In this document: piece by piece, positions 8,604 to 16,742 of the stretch
Position numbering within the stretch: the first letter of the stretch is position 1
Layout: each line of letters starts with the position of its first letter
Assembly: GCA_934718135.1 (NCBI GenBank)
Contig: CAKUZW010000006.1
Coordinates: 1-64,000, forward strand
Length of the DNA stretch: 64,000 nt
DNA from: an uncultured Candidatus Melainabacteria bacterium
Lineage (GTDB): Bacteria > Cyanobacteriota > Vampirovibrionia > Gastranaerophilales > Gastranaerophilaceae
Reading direction: 5' to 3'
Notes under the pieces: generated by a model
What the model saw: the letters and a program-made list of their open reading frames with translations, nothing else
Told to the model about the DNA's origin: nothing
The model's database searches: none
Position numbers and translations under genes: made by a program

Positions 8604-9266
8604 ATGAAAAAATTCATCATTTTATTCTTATCAATATTTGCTCTAAGTTTTGGCTTCAGTTTGGGAGAAAAAACTTATGCAAAAGATATTATACCTGTAA
8701 GACCAAATGTTGTAACGGTTAATACGGTAGGACTTTATCAAGTTGGGAATGATATAAAAATTTATAAAGAACCAAATGAAGAGTCGCAAATTTTATATCG
8801 AGTAAGGTGGAATAATGATGAATTTTTTCCTGAAACAATTGGAGCGGAAAAATTTTTCACGTTGTTTTTACCTGAAAAAGAGTTGGCACTGGTTAGTGTA
8901 GTTGATGTTTTGGATGATTGGATTGAAATCGTTTATGACAACAAAACAGGAAAAACCGCATGGATAAAAAAAGATGACCCATACAAATTTATGACATGGA
9001 TTAACTTTTACAACACTTACGGTAAAAAATACGGTTTAACGCTTTTAAAAAGTGCTCCTGAAACTTGTAAAGATATGAAATCTTCTCCTGAAGATATGGC
9101 TAAAACGATTTCTACAATGAATTATCCGCAAAAAATCAACCTTAACGTAATTCGTGGAAACTGGGCTTTGGTCAGTGTAATGGACTTGGACAAAATCCCT
9201 AAAACCGGATATATTCGGTGGAGATCAGATGACGGAGTAAGATATTTCTTTCCGGCGGTAAAATAA
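8604..9266 (+). CDS. Secreted SH3-like hypothetical protein
   Basis: 220 residues from the ATG at 8604, which has AGGGAGTAA upstream; a longer frame from 8571 would overlap pheT and lacks a site. The N-terminus is a signal peptide (Lys-Lys, then a hydrophobic run to about residue 22, followed by KTYAKD). The rest is beta-rich with Trp/Tyr pairs and a DDWIEIVYDNKTGKTAWIKK segment typical of bacterial SH3-like wall-associated domains. Starts 7 nt after the pheT stop, so co-transcription is likely. Function unknown; export to the periplasm or envelope is inferred. Confidence 0.7.
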   Translation: MKKFIILFLSIFALSFGFSLGEKTYAKDIIPVRPNVVTVNTVGLYQVGNDIKIYKEPNEESQILYRVRWNNDEFFPETIGAEKFFTLFLPEKELALVSVVDVLDDWIEIVYDNKTGKTAWIKKDDPYKFMTWINFYNTYGKKYGLTLLKSAPETCKDMKSSPEDMAKTISTMNYPQKINLNVIRGNWALVSVMDLDKIPKTGYIRWRSDDGVRYFFPAVK

Positions 9267-9276
9267 AATTTTTAAA

Positions 9277-9305
9277 AAGCGGTTCATTAGTTAAATGAGC
9301 CGCTT
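9277..9305. terminator. Bidirectional terminator between convergent genes
   Basis: AAGCGGTTCATT and AATGAGCCGCTT form a 12-bp stem (one G-T pair) between the stops of the SH3-like gene and tmk, with T tracts on both sides. Confidence 0.75.
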
Positions 9306-9311
9306 AAATTT

Positions 9312-9911
9312 TTAAATATATTGTTCAATAATTTCGATTACTTTTTGGTGAACTTCTTCAATTGATTTTGTTGAATCTACCACTTTAATCCTATTAGGTT
9401 CAAGTTTAGCAAGTTCAAGATAGCCCTGTCTTACACGATTAAAGAAGTCTTTGCCGGAACTTTCCATTCGGTCTTTTTCTTTTCCAACCCTTTTCATTGA
9501 AGTTTCAATATCAACATCAAAAACAAATGTTAAATCAGGTTTTTTGCCACCCGTTGCAAGATTGTTTAATTTATTTATTTCATCAATATCAAGCCCTCGT
9601 CCATAACCTTGGTAAGCAACAGTACTGTCAGTATGCCTGTCACAAAGCACGATTTTACCTTGTTCAATTGCAGGTTTGACTATAACATCTATATTTTGAG
9701 CCCTATCTGCCAAGAAAAGAAAAGATTCACATCTGTCTGAAACCGGTCCGTCATAAGTCAAAAGAATTTTTCTGATATGTTCGCCTAAACCTTTTCCCCC
9801 TGGTTCACGAGTCAAAACAACATCAAGCCCCTTATTCTCCAAATAATCTTTTAACAAATTTAACTGCGTTGTTTTTCCACAACCGTCAGCACCCTCAAAT
9901 GTTATAAACAA
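9312..9911 (-). CDS. tmk: Thymidylate kinase
   Basis: 199 residues. It phosphorylates dTMP to dTDP for DNA synthesis. The P-loop GADGCGKTTQ is at residues 7-16, the DR-Y/H motif at DRHTDSTVAYQGYGRG, and the lid region follows. The start codon is TTG at 9911 with GAGAGGAGA upstream. A TATAATG-like -10 lies just behind it, after the rnpB terminator, so tmk probably has its own promoter. Confidence 0.95.
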   Translation of the reverse strand: MFITFEGADGCGKTTQLNLLKDYLENKGLDVVLTREPGGKGLGEHIRKILLTYDGPVSDRCESFLFLADRAQNIDVIVKPAIEQGKIVLCDRHTDSTVAYQGYGRGLDIDEINKLNNLATGGKKPDLTFVFDVDIETSMKRVGKEKDRMESSGKDFFNRVRQGYLELAKLEPNRIKVVDSTKSIEEVHQKVIEIIEQYI

Positions 9912-9946
9912 ACCTAATCTCCTCTCTTTTTATTCCATTATAACGT

Positions 9947-9979
9947 AAAAACGAACCGGAGAAACTCCAATTCGTTTTT
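9947..9979 (-). terminator. Terminator of rnpB
   Basis: On the minus strand AAAAACGAA and TTCGTTTTT with an inner GGAG/CTCC stem lie immediately after the 3' end of the RNase P RNA and before the tmk promoter. Confidence 0.75.
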
Positions 9980-9988
9980 ATAAAAAAT

Positions 9989-10334
9989 AAAGTAGCCCAT
10001 AAGCCGTGTTCTGTTTTAGATAATCATCTGTCTGGTATTAGGATTGCTCCTAATCTCTAGCGATTTTTCCGAAGATGGCGAACAACCTTAACCTTCGTGT
10101 CAATCTTGCATCCGACCGGGGTTTACCTAGCTGATACCTTCCGATATCACTGGTGAAGCTCTTAACTCACCGTTGCACCATCGCCTGTGATTAAAATAAT
10201 CCATTGGCAGTCTACATTTCTGTGGCACTATCCGCCGACTCACATCGCCCGGAGTTTCTCCGGCGGCCTGTTCTTGGATGCACGGACTTTCCTCACTTTA
10301 GAATAATTCCAAAGTGCGATTATCCGACTACTTT
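9989..10334 (-). ncRNA. rnpB: RNase P RNA, bacterial type A
   Basis: On the minus strand the sequence contains the universally conserved GAGGAAAGTCCGTGC near the 5' end, ACAGAA in the 3' half and GGCTTATGGGCTACTTT at the 3' end. The ends AAAGTAG and CTACTTT pair as P1, which sets the limits. About 346 nt. It is the catalytic RNA that removes tRNA 5' leaders. Its 5' end touches the stop codon of the upstream pilin-like gene (TAA at 10335-10333), leaving no room for a promoter between them. Confidence 0.95.
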
Positions 10335-11034
10335 ATTTATCTTCTGTTATATCTTTGTTTACCTTGATTGCATTTAATGCCCAAGTATCACTAGCATCAA
10401 CTTTTAATCGTCCGTCTTCATATATGTTGATTACAAAACGATCAAAACCTTTTTCTCTAGCATTGCATTTATCATTTCCTTCAAGTGTTGCACCGTCACC
10501 TAAATCAACATTTGACGCTGTTGATTGACCACAATTCGGAGCTTCTTTACCATTTACATCCACAATCAATTTTGCTACGGATGTTTTAGAAGCTTTTGAT
10601 GCAAAACCGGTACCGTCAAAACTCCAAGACATACCGTCTTTTGTAGTAAAAGAACCTTTACCGTCTGTACCAATATTTGTGCTACTTACATCAACTTTAT
10701 CAGTATACAAAGTTACAAACTTTTTACCGGCATTAGCTTCTGTTGAAATATCTGCTGCAGCATCCCAATTTACACAGTTTGAATACGCAAAACCGTCATC
10801 AAAACCATATCTTTTGCCACTTGCAGAATTTGATTTGTCAGGATAACAAGACTCATCATTGATTAAATCAGAAACTACGCTCTGAACCATATAATAAGCT
10901 CTTTTTGCCATCATTGTATTTTGATTAGGCAACAAGTTTACAATAACAGGTAACAATATTGCACATAAAATACCGATTACGCCCAATGCAACAAGCAATT
11001 CTGACAACGTAAATGCCTTAGTATAATTTTTCAT
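10333..11034 (-). CDS. Pseudopilin-like protein with a short leader
   Basis: 233 residues with a conventional prepilin signal: leader MKNYTKA, then FTLSELLVALGVIGILCAILLP (split here by the cleavage site before F8; Glu at +5 is E12). One N-terminal membrane helix. The C-terminal half has DVNGKEAPNCGQ, resembling the DxNGxxxPN motif of the other pilins, but the tail lacks their GWK-YP ending and DVFFL block. Unlike the other five it has no repeat-derived leader and no XRE partner; its divergent neighbour at 11265 is an unknown protein. It runs straight into rnpB. It may be a minor pilin or type II secretion pseudopilin. Confidence 0.8.
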   Translation of the reverse strand: MKNYTKAFTLSELLVALGVIGILCAILLPVIVNLLPNQNTMMAKRAYYMVQSVVSDLINDESCYPDKSNSASGKRYGFDDGFAYSNCVNWDAAADISTEANAGKKFVTLYTDKVDVSSTNIGTDGKGSFTTKDGMSWSFDGTGFASKASKTSVAKLIVDVNGKEAPNCGQSTASNVDLGDGATLEGNDKCNAREKGFDRFVINIYEDGRLKVDASDTWALNAIKVNKDITEDK

Positions 11035-11264
11035 TCTTTAATCCTCAATTACTCTAAATATATATTTATTATACCATGTATTATTGAATTTTTCAATATA
11101 ATATGTTATCATAGTAGTAGAAAAACGTTTAAAATAGAGGGACTAAAACATCAGAATGTAAAATTTTGTTTACATAATAGCAAAATAATATATTCAGATG
11201 AGTTAATAACATATCACATCCTTTATAATATGTAGGAAAATAAACACGAAAAGCGAGAAAAAAC

Positions 11265-11648
11265 ATGGTCGATAACAGATCTGCCGGATTTTTTGGAATT
11301 GGTGGCTCTTTCAATTTTAAGAGTGGAGACATTTCTGGAACCGCAGCAAAAATGCAAGATGATAAAATGGGGCAAGGTGGGGAATATTTTTCTCAACGTG
11401 GAAACCAAGAAGAAGAACAAGCCCCAAGCCAACAATACACCGATCAGAGTGCTGTTTTGCGTGCAACACTTAATTCACTTGCAATGATGAATGTCGCAAA
11501 TGTTATCAATTCCAAAAAGCACAAACGTGTTCTTGATGAAGAAGACAAAATAACCGAAGATTTAAAAGAAATTCTTAGAGTAAAAAAACTTCAAAATCAT
11601 CTCCAAAATAAACAACACAATGATGAAGATGATCTTGAAAAATACTAA
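11265..11648 (+). CDS. Hypothetical hydrophilic protein
   Basis: 127 residues, no signal peptide or membrane segment. The N-terminus is Gly/Ser/Phe-rich (FFGIGGSFNFKSGD), the middle is Gln/Glu-rich, and the C-terminal third is a charged helix with many Lys, Glu and Asp, probably coiled coil. A possible A/G-rich ribosome-binding site (GCGAGAAAAAAC) precedes the ATG. A TAGTAGTAGAAAAA element sits about 150 bp upstream (11112-11125). I do not recognise the family. Confidence 0.6.
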   Translation: MVDNRSAGFFGIGGSFNFKSGDISGTAAKMQDDKMGQGGEYFSQRGNQEEEQAPSQQYTDQSAVLRATLNSLAMMNVANVINSKKHKRVLDEEDKITEDLKEILRVKKLQNHLQNKQHNDEDDLEKY

Positions 11649-11666
11649 TTCTTACAGTTTATAAAA

Positions 11667-12710
11667 CTATTTCCAAGGGTAATCCTTTTCAATTTTCCAA
11701 CCTGCACGCCTGATTTTTTCGGCACAAGTCCAACCACTTTCAGCACAAATTCTATCTATATCATAAGTTGTCCTATCATAACCATAAGGTTGAACCCCAC
11801 CACCATCAGGAACCCTTACCAATTTAAACACATCACGACCCAATCTGTTCGGTTTTGCTCCACCATTTATGTCAACCAAAACATCAAAAGCCGGTCTCTT
11901 TGGATTTCCTCCGGCAGTCATAACTATATATAAAAATCCGTCCATTGTATAAAATGTTGTTCGCCACAATTGAGATACTAATGTCGTATTGGCAGAGTTA
12001 TTTTTAGGAGTAATAAATGGATTATTAGAGTCATAACCACAAACCTGAGGATTTGAACAATATGTCAGAACTTTAATATAAGGAGCCCAATATTGCTTAA
12101 AATACTCTACTGCTTCCATATCAAAAGCACTATCAGGTTCCCCAACATCATCAAATGATTGTTTATAAGCTTGATTTATTACAGCGATTGCCTTTTTCAA
12201 TCGAGTAACAGTTGACTCTTTTTGATAATTAGTGATAAGTGCCGGAATAGTCATCGCCGCCACAATACCGATGATGCCAAGGGTGATGAGGGTCTCTGCA
12301 AGAGTGAAGGCTATTTTCTTTTTAAGGGACAAGGAAATAGGGAAATAAGGGAATAAGTTCGTTAAGGTTTTGTCTTTAGCGTTATTCTGTACAACTGCTG
12401 TATTGTCATTCTGAACTTTACAAAGCGAACCGTTGAGCTGAGGCGAAACGTGTGAGTCCGTATGCGTCGGCGTAGCCGTTAGCTGGTTCAGAATCTTATT
12501 GTCTTCAAATCCCACAATTTCGTCATTGCGAGCGAATGCGAAGCAATCCAGCCTATTTTTATCACTTACAAATTCGGGAGGGGATTCTTGATTATAGTCC
12601 AACACATTTTTACCCCCCTTCGAAATCAAAGATTTCGGTTCCCCCACAAGGGGGGCACATGTTGTTGCGTCCCTTTGTACTACAATCGCATTGTTATTGT
12701 TATCTTCCAT
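11667..12710 (-). CDS. Type IV pilin-like protein with 134-residue repeat-derived leader (pilin B)
   Basis: 347 residues from the ATG at 12710, preceded by AAGAAAGGATGTAAAA. Residues 1-134 are translations of dispersed palindromic repeats, including LDCFAFARND (the GTCATTGCGAGCGAATGCG element) and FPYFPISLSL. The prepilin signal A|FTLAETLITLG starts at F135 with Glu139. The mature part has Cys pairs (TYCSNPQVCGY and ICAESGWTCAEK), DINGGAKPNRLGRDVFKLVRV and the tail GWKIEKDYPWK. No internal ATG sits close to the signal, so here the long leader may really be made, or an alternative start is used. The XRE gene at 13127 is divergent. Leader block is 238 bp nearly identical to that of the pilin at 19417. 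Confidence 0.78.
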   Translation of the reverse strand: MEDNNNNAIVVQRDATTCAPLVGEPKSLISKGGKNVLDYNQESPPEFVSDKNRLDCFAFARNDEIVGFEDNKILNQLTATPTHTDSHVSPQLNGSLCKVQNDNTAVVQNNAKDKTLTNLFPYFPISLSLKKKIAFTLAETLITLGIIGIVAAMTIPALITNYQKESTVTRLKKAIAVINQAYKQSFDDVGEPDSAFDMEAVEYFKQYWAPYIKVLTYCSNPQVCGYDSNNPFITPKNNSANTTLVSQLWRTTFYTMDGFLYIVMTAGGNPKRPAFDVLVDINGGAKPNRLGRDVFKLVRVPDGGGVQPYGYDRTTYDIDRICAESGWTCAEKIRRAGWKIEKDYPWK

Positions 12711-12758
12711 TTTTACATCCTTTCTTATTTTAATGTTGGGCTAGATAGCCCAACCTAC
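12521..12758 (-). repeat. Pilin leader block type A, copy 1
   Basis: 238 bp matching 20178-20415 with one difference that I can find (A at 12584, G at 20241; Ser versus Pro in the protein). It contains the GTCATTGCGAGCGAATGCG element, a C/G-rich palindrome (CCCCCCTTCGAAATC type), the start codon and ribosome-binding site, and the GTTGGGC/GCCCAAC hairpin at 12735-12754. Confidence 0.95.
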
Positions 12759-13126
12759 CTTACTCAATTCGTTAGGGATTACTACGTCACTTTGTACAGA
12801 CTTTTGGACTTCTTGTTCAACATTGTTCCTCGTAATGACATGTATAATATATTTTGTAACGAACTTATTCCCCTATTCCCTTATTTCCTTCTCCCTTTAA
12901 ATTTCTTATAAACTTATCAACTTATTGACTTATAGACTCTAAAAAATTCCTTGTTCTCTATTCCCCTTAATTCAAATAAACATTGCTCAGAAATCATATT
13001 AGCCTCCAAATTCTTTGTCCATTAATCTAAATTATATGATTAATAGTCTAATTAATCAACATATTTAATGATTAATAATCAGTTTTGATATTTTGGTAGA
13101 GCTTGTATGATAGACAAGAGGATGTT
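12711..13126. other. Intergenic region between pilin B and its XRE regulator
   Basis: No gene. It starts with the end of the type A leader block and the GTTGGGC hairpin, continues with a GATTACTACGTCAC...CTCGTAATGACAT repeat (about 12777-12842), a pyrimidine-rich CTTATTCCCCTATTCCCTT stretch, and then AT-rich DNA with the TGATTAAT repeats at 13037-13076. Confidence 0.65.
13037..13076. promoter_or_regulatory. TGATTAAT repeats, candidate operator of XRE 13127
   Basis: TGATTAAT (13037-13044) and ATTAATCA (13051-13058) are inverted with 6 bp between them, and a third TGATTAAT is at 13069-13076. They lie 50-90 bp before the XRE start codon. Operator role is inferred from position. Confidence 0.55.
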
Positions 13127-13450
13127 ATGAACAATTTAAAAACTAAATTAGGACAAAGAATTAAATATTTACGAAAATCTCAAAATATTACGCAAGAAAA
13201 ACTTGCTGAACTAATTAATATGGACATCACAAGCCTCAGCAAAATTGAAACAGGAAGAAATTATCCTCAACCTGAAACCATTGAAAAAATCGCAAAAGCT
13301 TTGAATGTAAACATTAACCACCTCTTTTCTTTTCAAAGTTTGAACACAAAAAATGAATACATAGAAGCAATTACGCAAAACATCAACCTTATCCAAAATA
13401 ATGAAGAAAAATTAAAACTTCTATATACAATATCATCAGCATTAATATAA
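13127..13450 (+). CDS. XRE-family DNA-binding regulator
   Basis: 107 residues from the ATG at 13127, which has AAGAGGA 6 nt upstream; a TTG 24 nt earlier is less likely. Residues 1-65 form a Cro/C1-type helix-turn-helix (GQRIKYLRKSQNITQEKLAE, LSKIETGRNYPQPETIEKIA). The remaining tail is helical and probably dimerises. Divergent from pilin B. A response regulator follows in the same direction about 130 bp away and has its own ribosome-binding site. Confidence 0.85.
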   Translation: MNNLKTKLGQRIKYLRKSQNITQEKLAELINMDITSLSKIETGRNYPQPETIEKIAKALNVNINHLFSFQSLNTKNEYIEAITQNINLIQNNEEKLKLLYTISSALI

Positions 13451-13582
13451 AAATTCTCAATTTAGTTCAAATTCAAAACTAAAAATTAAGATAAAAAATA
13501 ATATCTACAGCTTCTATCCAAAATCCGATTAAAATTACAGATTAAAGACCAATATAATTAAAAAAAACAAAAAGGAGCAATT

Positions 13583-14251
13583 ATGATAAACTCTGCGATA
13601 AAATTATTATTGGTTGAAGATCATAAACTTTTACGTGTCGGATTGAAATCACTATTTGAAGAACAAGACGGGCTAGAAGTCACATCAGAAGCCCAAAACG
13701 GGAAAGACGCAATCGAAAAATTCAAGACAACTCATCCTGATGTAACTCTTATGGATATTGGATTGCCTGATATTTCAGGGATTGAAGCTACAAAAAAAAT
13801 TCTGGAACTTAACACCAATGCTAAAATCATTATCTTAACTTCTCACCTAAGCGAAAAAGAGGTTATAGATGCCCTAAAATCCGGTGCCTGTGCTTATGTC
13901 ATGAAAGATATAAATACCGACATTCTAAAAATGATTATTCAAACAATCAAAGATGGAGCCATGTGGATTGATCCGCTTGCTGTCCCTATTCTGAGAGATA
14001 AAAACAAAGGACTCGTACCGCAAAGACAAATGTCACGTGCAATATTTAGAGAACAACATTCAAATCTTACACAAAGAGAATACGAAGTCTTAAAATTAAT
14101 AGTAGACGGGAAATCCAACAATGAAATTGCAGAAGAATTAACCATTTCTTCTCATACCGCAAAAGCTCACGTTTGCAACATTATCCAAAAATTGTTAGTA
14201 GATGACAGAACTCAAGCCGCTGTTAAAGCTCTTAAAGAAGGACTTGTTTAA
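13583..14251 (+). CDS. NarL/FixJ-family response regulator
   Basis: 222 residues. Receiver domain 6-122 with phospho-acceptor D58 in LMDIGLP, acidic pocket near E12-D13 and the conserved Lys in YVMKD. A LuxR-type helix-turn-helix follows (about 155-215: LTQREYEVLKLIVDGKSNNE then HTAKAHVCNIIQKL). It binds DNA as a phosphorylated dimer. AAAGGAG is upstream of the ATG. No kinase is adjacent; two kinases elsewhere in the window (22369 and 59770) are possible partners but nothing links them directly. Confidence 0.92.
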   Translation: MINSAIKLLLVEDHKLLRVGLKSLFEEQDGLEVTSEAQNGKDAIEKFKTTHPDVTLMDIGLPDISGIEATKKILELNTNAKIIILTSHLSEKEVIDALKSGACAYVMKDINTDILKMIIQTIKDGAMWIDPLAVPILRDKNKGLVPQRQMSRAIFREQHSNLTQREYEVLKLIVDGKSNNEIAEELTISSHTAKAHVCNIIQKLLVDDRTQAAVKALKEGLV

Positions 14252-14287
14252 ACAAAAAACCTGTAGAGAAAAACTCCACAGGTTTCA
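14252..14287. terminator. Bidirectional terminator
   Basis: AACCTGTAGAG and CTCCACAGGTT pair across a loop of A residues, between the convergent response regulator and the gene at 14308. The T-tract is stronger on the minus strand. Confidence 0.7.
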
Positions 14288-14307
14288 AAAATTTAGTAAT
14301 TTCTTTG

Positions 14308-14613
14308 CTATGCAACGTTTTCTTCCCGCATAAATTTTAATACATTTGTCACAACAGAATGTTGAATTTCTGACTCTGAATCTTTCAAATACTCAAAAGC
14401 CAAGAACAAAAATTTATTTTTGTCATACCAACGTTGCATTTTATATTCCTTGCTTCTTTCAAGGTAAATATTCTTATTAGGTACATAACCAGCTTTTCTC
14501 AATTCGTTCAACATAACTTTTGCATAACGAATTCTGTCATCTTCTTTAACTAATTCAATTTTACTAATAACAATACATACATCCGGTGAAAGTTCATACC
14601 AACGTTTTTTCAT
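14308..14613 (-). CDS. Hypothetical protein
   Basis: 101 residues, soluble, with many Lys, Glu and Tyr and no signal or membrane segment. Visible stretches such as RYAKVMLNELRKAGYVPNKN suggest a small alpha/beta fold. Monocistronic between terminators. I do not recognise a family and assign no function. Confidence 0.65.
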   Translation of the reverse strand: MKKRWYELSPDVCIVISKIELVKEDDRIRYAKVMLNELRKAGYVPNKNIYLERSKEYKMQRWYDKNKFLFLAFEYLKDSESEIQHSVVTNVLKFMREENVA

Positions 14614-14712
14614 TTAATCCTCCGATATATCCCACATATATATTATATATCATGTGATTGTTTATTTAAAGTCTAATTCTTTAGAATTAATACATTCGTT
14701 AACATTACGAAC

Positions 14713-14756
14713 AAAAAAAATGACTGAAAGCCAATACATACTAAGGCTTTCAGCCA
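14713..14756 (-). terminator. Terminator of rimP-nusA
   Basis: TGGCTGAAAGCC and GGCTTTCAGTCA form a 12-bp stem followed by eight T residues on the minus strand. Confidence 0.85.
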
Positions 14757-14785
14757 TTTTTAAATCATTTTAGAAATTTAAAAGA

Positions 14786-16033
14786 CTATTCTTCATCTGC
14801 ATCTTCAGACATGCCACCGTCTTGCATATCTTCTTCATCAAGTTCATGTTGATTCATTTCTTCTGCAATTTCTTCATCCAACTCATTTGAATCAACCACA
14901 ACATCTTCATCTTGAGCGTCTTGTGGTTCTTCATCGTATTCGTAGTTATTTACGTTTTGGGCTTCAGCTTGTTCCATTTGAGAAACTGATTTGATATCAA
15001 TTTTCCAATTAGTCAATTTGTGAGCAAGTCTTACGTTTTGACCTTCACGACCGATAGCCAAACTCAATTGGTCATCCGGTACGACAACTAGTGCTTCGTG
15101 AGCGTTTTCATCATCAGCCATAATATCAACTGATACAACTCTCGCAGGAGATAAAGCGTTAACGATGTATTCTACAGGATCTTCTGAATATCTTACGATA
15201 TCAATTTTTTCGTTTTTCAATTCACCAACGATAGTTTGAATTCTGCTACCTCTAGGTCCGATACAAGCACCAACCGAATCAACTTCCGGATCATTAGACC
15301 AAACAGCGATTTTTGTTCTGTAACCGGCTTCTCTAGAGATTGATTTAATTTCTACAATACCGTCTTCGATTTCAGGAACTTCAAGTTCAAACAATTCTCT
15401 AACAATTTCAGGATGAGCGTGAGAAACGATAACTTGTGGTAATCTTGTGGTTTCTTTTACGTTAAGAACAAAAACTCTAATTCTGTTACCAGGTTTGTAA
15501 TATTCTCCGGGGATTTGTTCTTTTCTAGGCATAATTGCGTCAGTTTTACCAATATTAACGATAACATTTCTTCTATCGTCAACTTTTTGAATAATACCAG
15601 TAATCAAAGTACCTTTCTTTTCTAAGAATTCGTTAAGAACAAGATTTCTTTCAGCTTCTCTGATTCTTTGAGTTAAAACTTGGTTAGCAGCTTGGGCAGC
15701 AATTCTGCCAAACTGTTCAGGGGTAACTTCTAATTTAACTTCATCACCCAATTCAACATCTTCATCAATTTCTTTTGCTTCAGCTAGAGAAATTTCGTTA
15801 TCTTCATCTTCAACATGGTCAACAACAGTTTTACCTTTAAAGATACCGATTTCACCTGATTGTTCATCCAAAAATGCTTCAACATTTTGAACTTCTTTCA
15901 ATCTCAAGTGTTTTTTATAAGCTGCAACCATAGCATCACACAAAGAAGAAATTACAACTTCTTTAGAAATGCCTTTTTCCTTTTCTAACTCTTCAAAAAC
16001 TTCATTTAAGTTTCCTGCTCCAATTTTAATCAT
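14786..16033 (-). CDS. nusA: Transcription termination/antitermination factor NusA
   Basis: 415 residues. It binds RNA polymerase and nascent RNA to control pausing and termination. N-terminal polymerase-binding domain (1-125), S1 domain (about 135-200), then two KH domains (GACIGPRGSRIQTIV and AIGREGQNVRLAHKL GxxG loops). The last 70 residues are a strongly acidic, low-complexity tail in place of the acidic repeats of E. coli. AAGGAAAATAAA precedes the ATG. It follows rimP as in many bacteria, but the usual ylxR-infB genes do not follow; a terminator does. Confidence 0.95.
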   Translation of the reverse strand: MIKIGAGNLNEVFEELEKEKGISKEVVISSLCDAMVAAYKKHLRLKEVQNVEAFLDEQSGEIGIFKGKTVVDHVEDEDNEISLAEAKEIDEDVELGDEVKLEVTPEQFGRIAAQAANQVLTQRIREAERNLVLNEFLEKKGTLITGIIQKVDDRRNVIVNIGKTDAIMPRKEQIPGEYYKPGNRIRVFVLNVKETTRLPQVIVSHAHPEIVRELFELEVPEIEDGIVEIKSISREAGYRTKIAVWSNDPEVDSVGACIGPRGSRIQTIVGELKNEKIDIVRYSEDPVEYIVNALSPARVVSVDIMADDENAHEALVVVPDDQLSLAIGREGQNVRLAHKLTNWKIDIKSVSQMEQAEAQNVNNYEYDEEPQDAQDEDVVVDSNELDEEIAEEMNQHELDEEDMQDGGMSEDADEE

Positions 16034-16084
16034 TTTATTTTCCTTTCACTTTATATAAATAAGTTAATAAATCTATAAACGGCA

Positions 16085-16567
16085 TCAATCTATATACAAT
16101 TTTGCTGATTGAATATTTTCCTTCGGAATTTGAAGTTCGCAACCATCGTCAAAACGGAAGAACGTCAAACCTTCATTGTAATCGTAATCTATAATTTCGC
16201 CTTTAAAAATTTTTTCTGTTTCACCAATTAGCGGTTCTTTTAGTTTCAAACTAATTCTCTTGCTTTTGAAAATGATAAATTCTTTTTCTGACTTGAATTT
16301 TCGCTCTAACCCCGGGGAAGAAACTTCAAGGTAGTATTTAACAGGGATTAAATCATCCAAAAAACCTTCCAAACTACGGGTAACATTTTCACAATCATCC
16401 AAGGTAACATTGCGTTCTTTTGAATACAAAAATATTCGTAAAAACCAACGGTGGTTTTCTTTTGAGAAATCAATCTCTATAGGAACTAAATTGAAACGCA
16501 TTGCGGTATTTTCAATTAGTGGAGTAATTGCTTCCAAAACTTCTAACCTGTTTACATCTTGTTTCAT
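16085..16567 (-). CDS. rimP: Ribosome maturation factor RimP
   Basis: 160 residues, needed for 30S subunit maturation. Features of the family: N-terminal alpha/beta domain with LRIFLYSKE, the YYLEVSSPGLERKF signature (about 80-95) and a C-terminal SH3-like domain. Upstream partner of nusA with a 51-bp gap. This gene order supports the call. Confidence 0.93.
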   Translation of the reverse strand: MKQDVNRLEVLEAITPLIENTAMRFNLVPIEIDFSKENHRWFLRIFLYSKERNVTLDDCENVTRSLEGFLDDLIPVKYYLEVSSPGLERKFKSEKEFIIFKSKRISLKLKEPLIGETEKIFKGEIIDYDYNEGLTFFRFDDGCELQIPKENIQSAKLYID

Positions 16568-16629
16568 TTGTCCCTACCTTAACCTTTCTAATTCTAGCTA
16601 TATTCAACTAAAATCTTGCCCTTTTTAGT

Positions 16630-16656
16630 GAAAAAAAGAACGGGGGAACCGTTCTT
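16630..16656 (-). terminator. Terminator of the coiled-coil gene
   Basis: GAACGG and CCGTTC form a short GC stem followed by seven T residues on the minus strand, just after the 16743 stop. Confidence 0.8.
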
Positions 16657-16742
16657 TTCTCATTTAGCAATACTGCTTGCCAAATATATTTTAATATACA
16701 TAAATCAAAAAGTAAAGAGTTTGTTATTTTTGATTAAGTTTA

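Noticed and set aside
12536..12911. Plus-strand open frames opposite the pilin B leader
   Set aside because: They arise because the leader is built of palindromes and lacks stops in several frames. The same frame appears at 20193-20390 in the duplicate block. No start site or domain.
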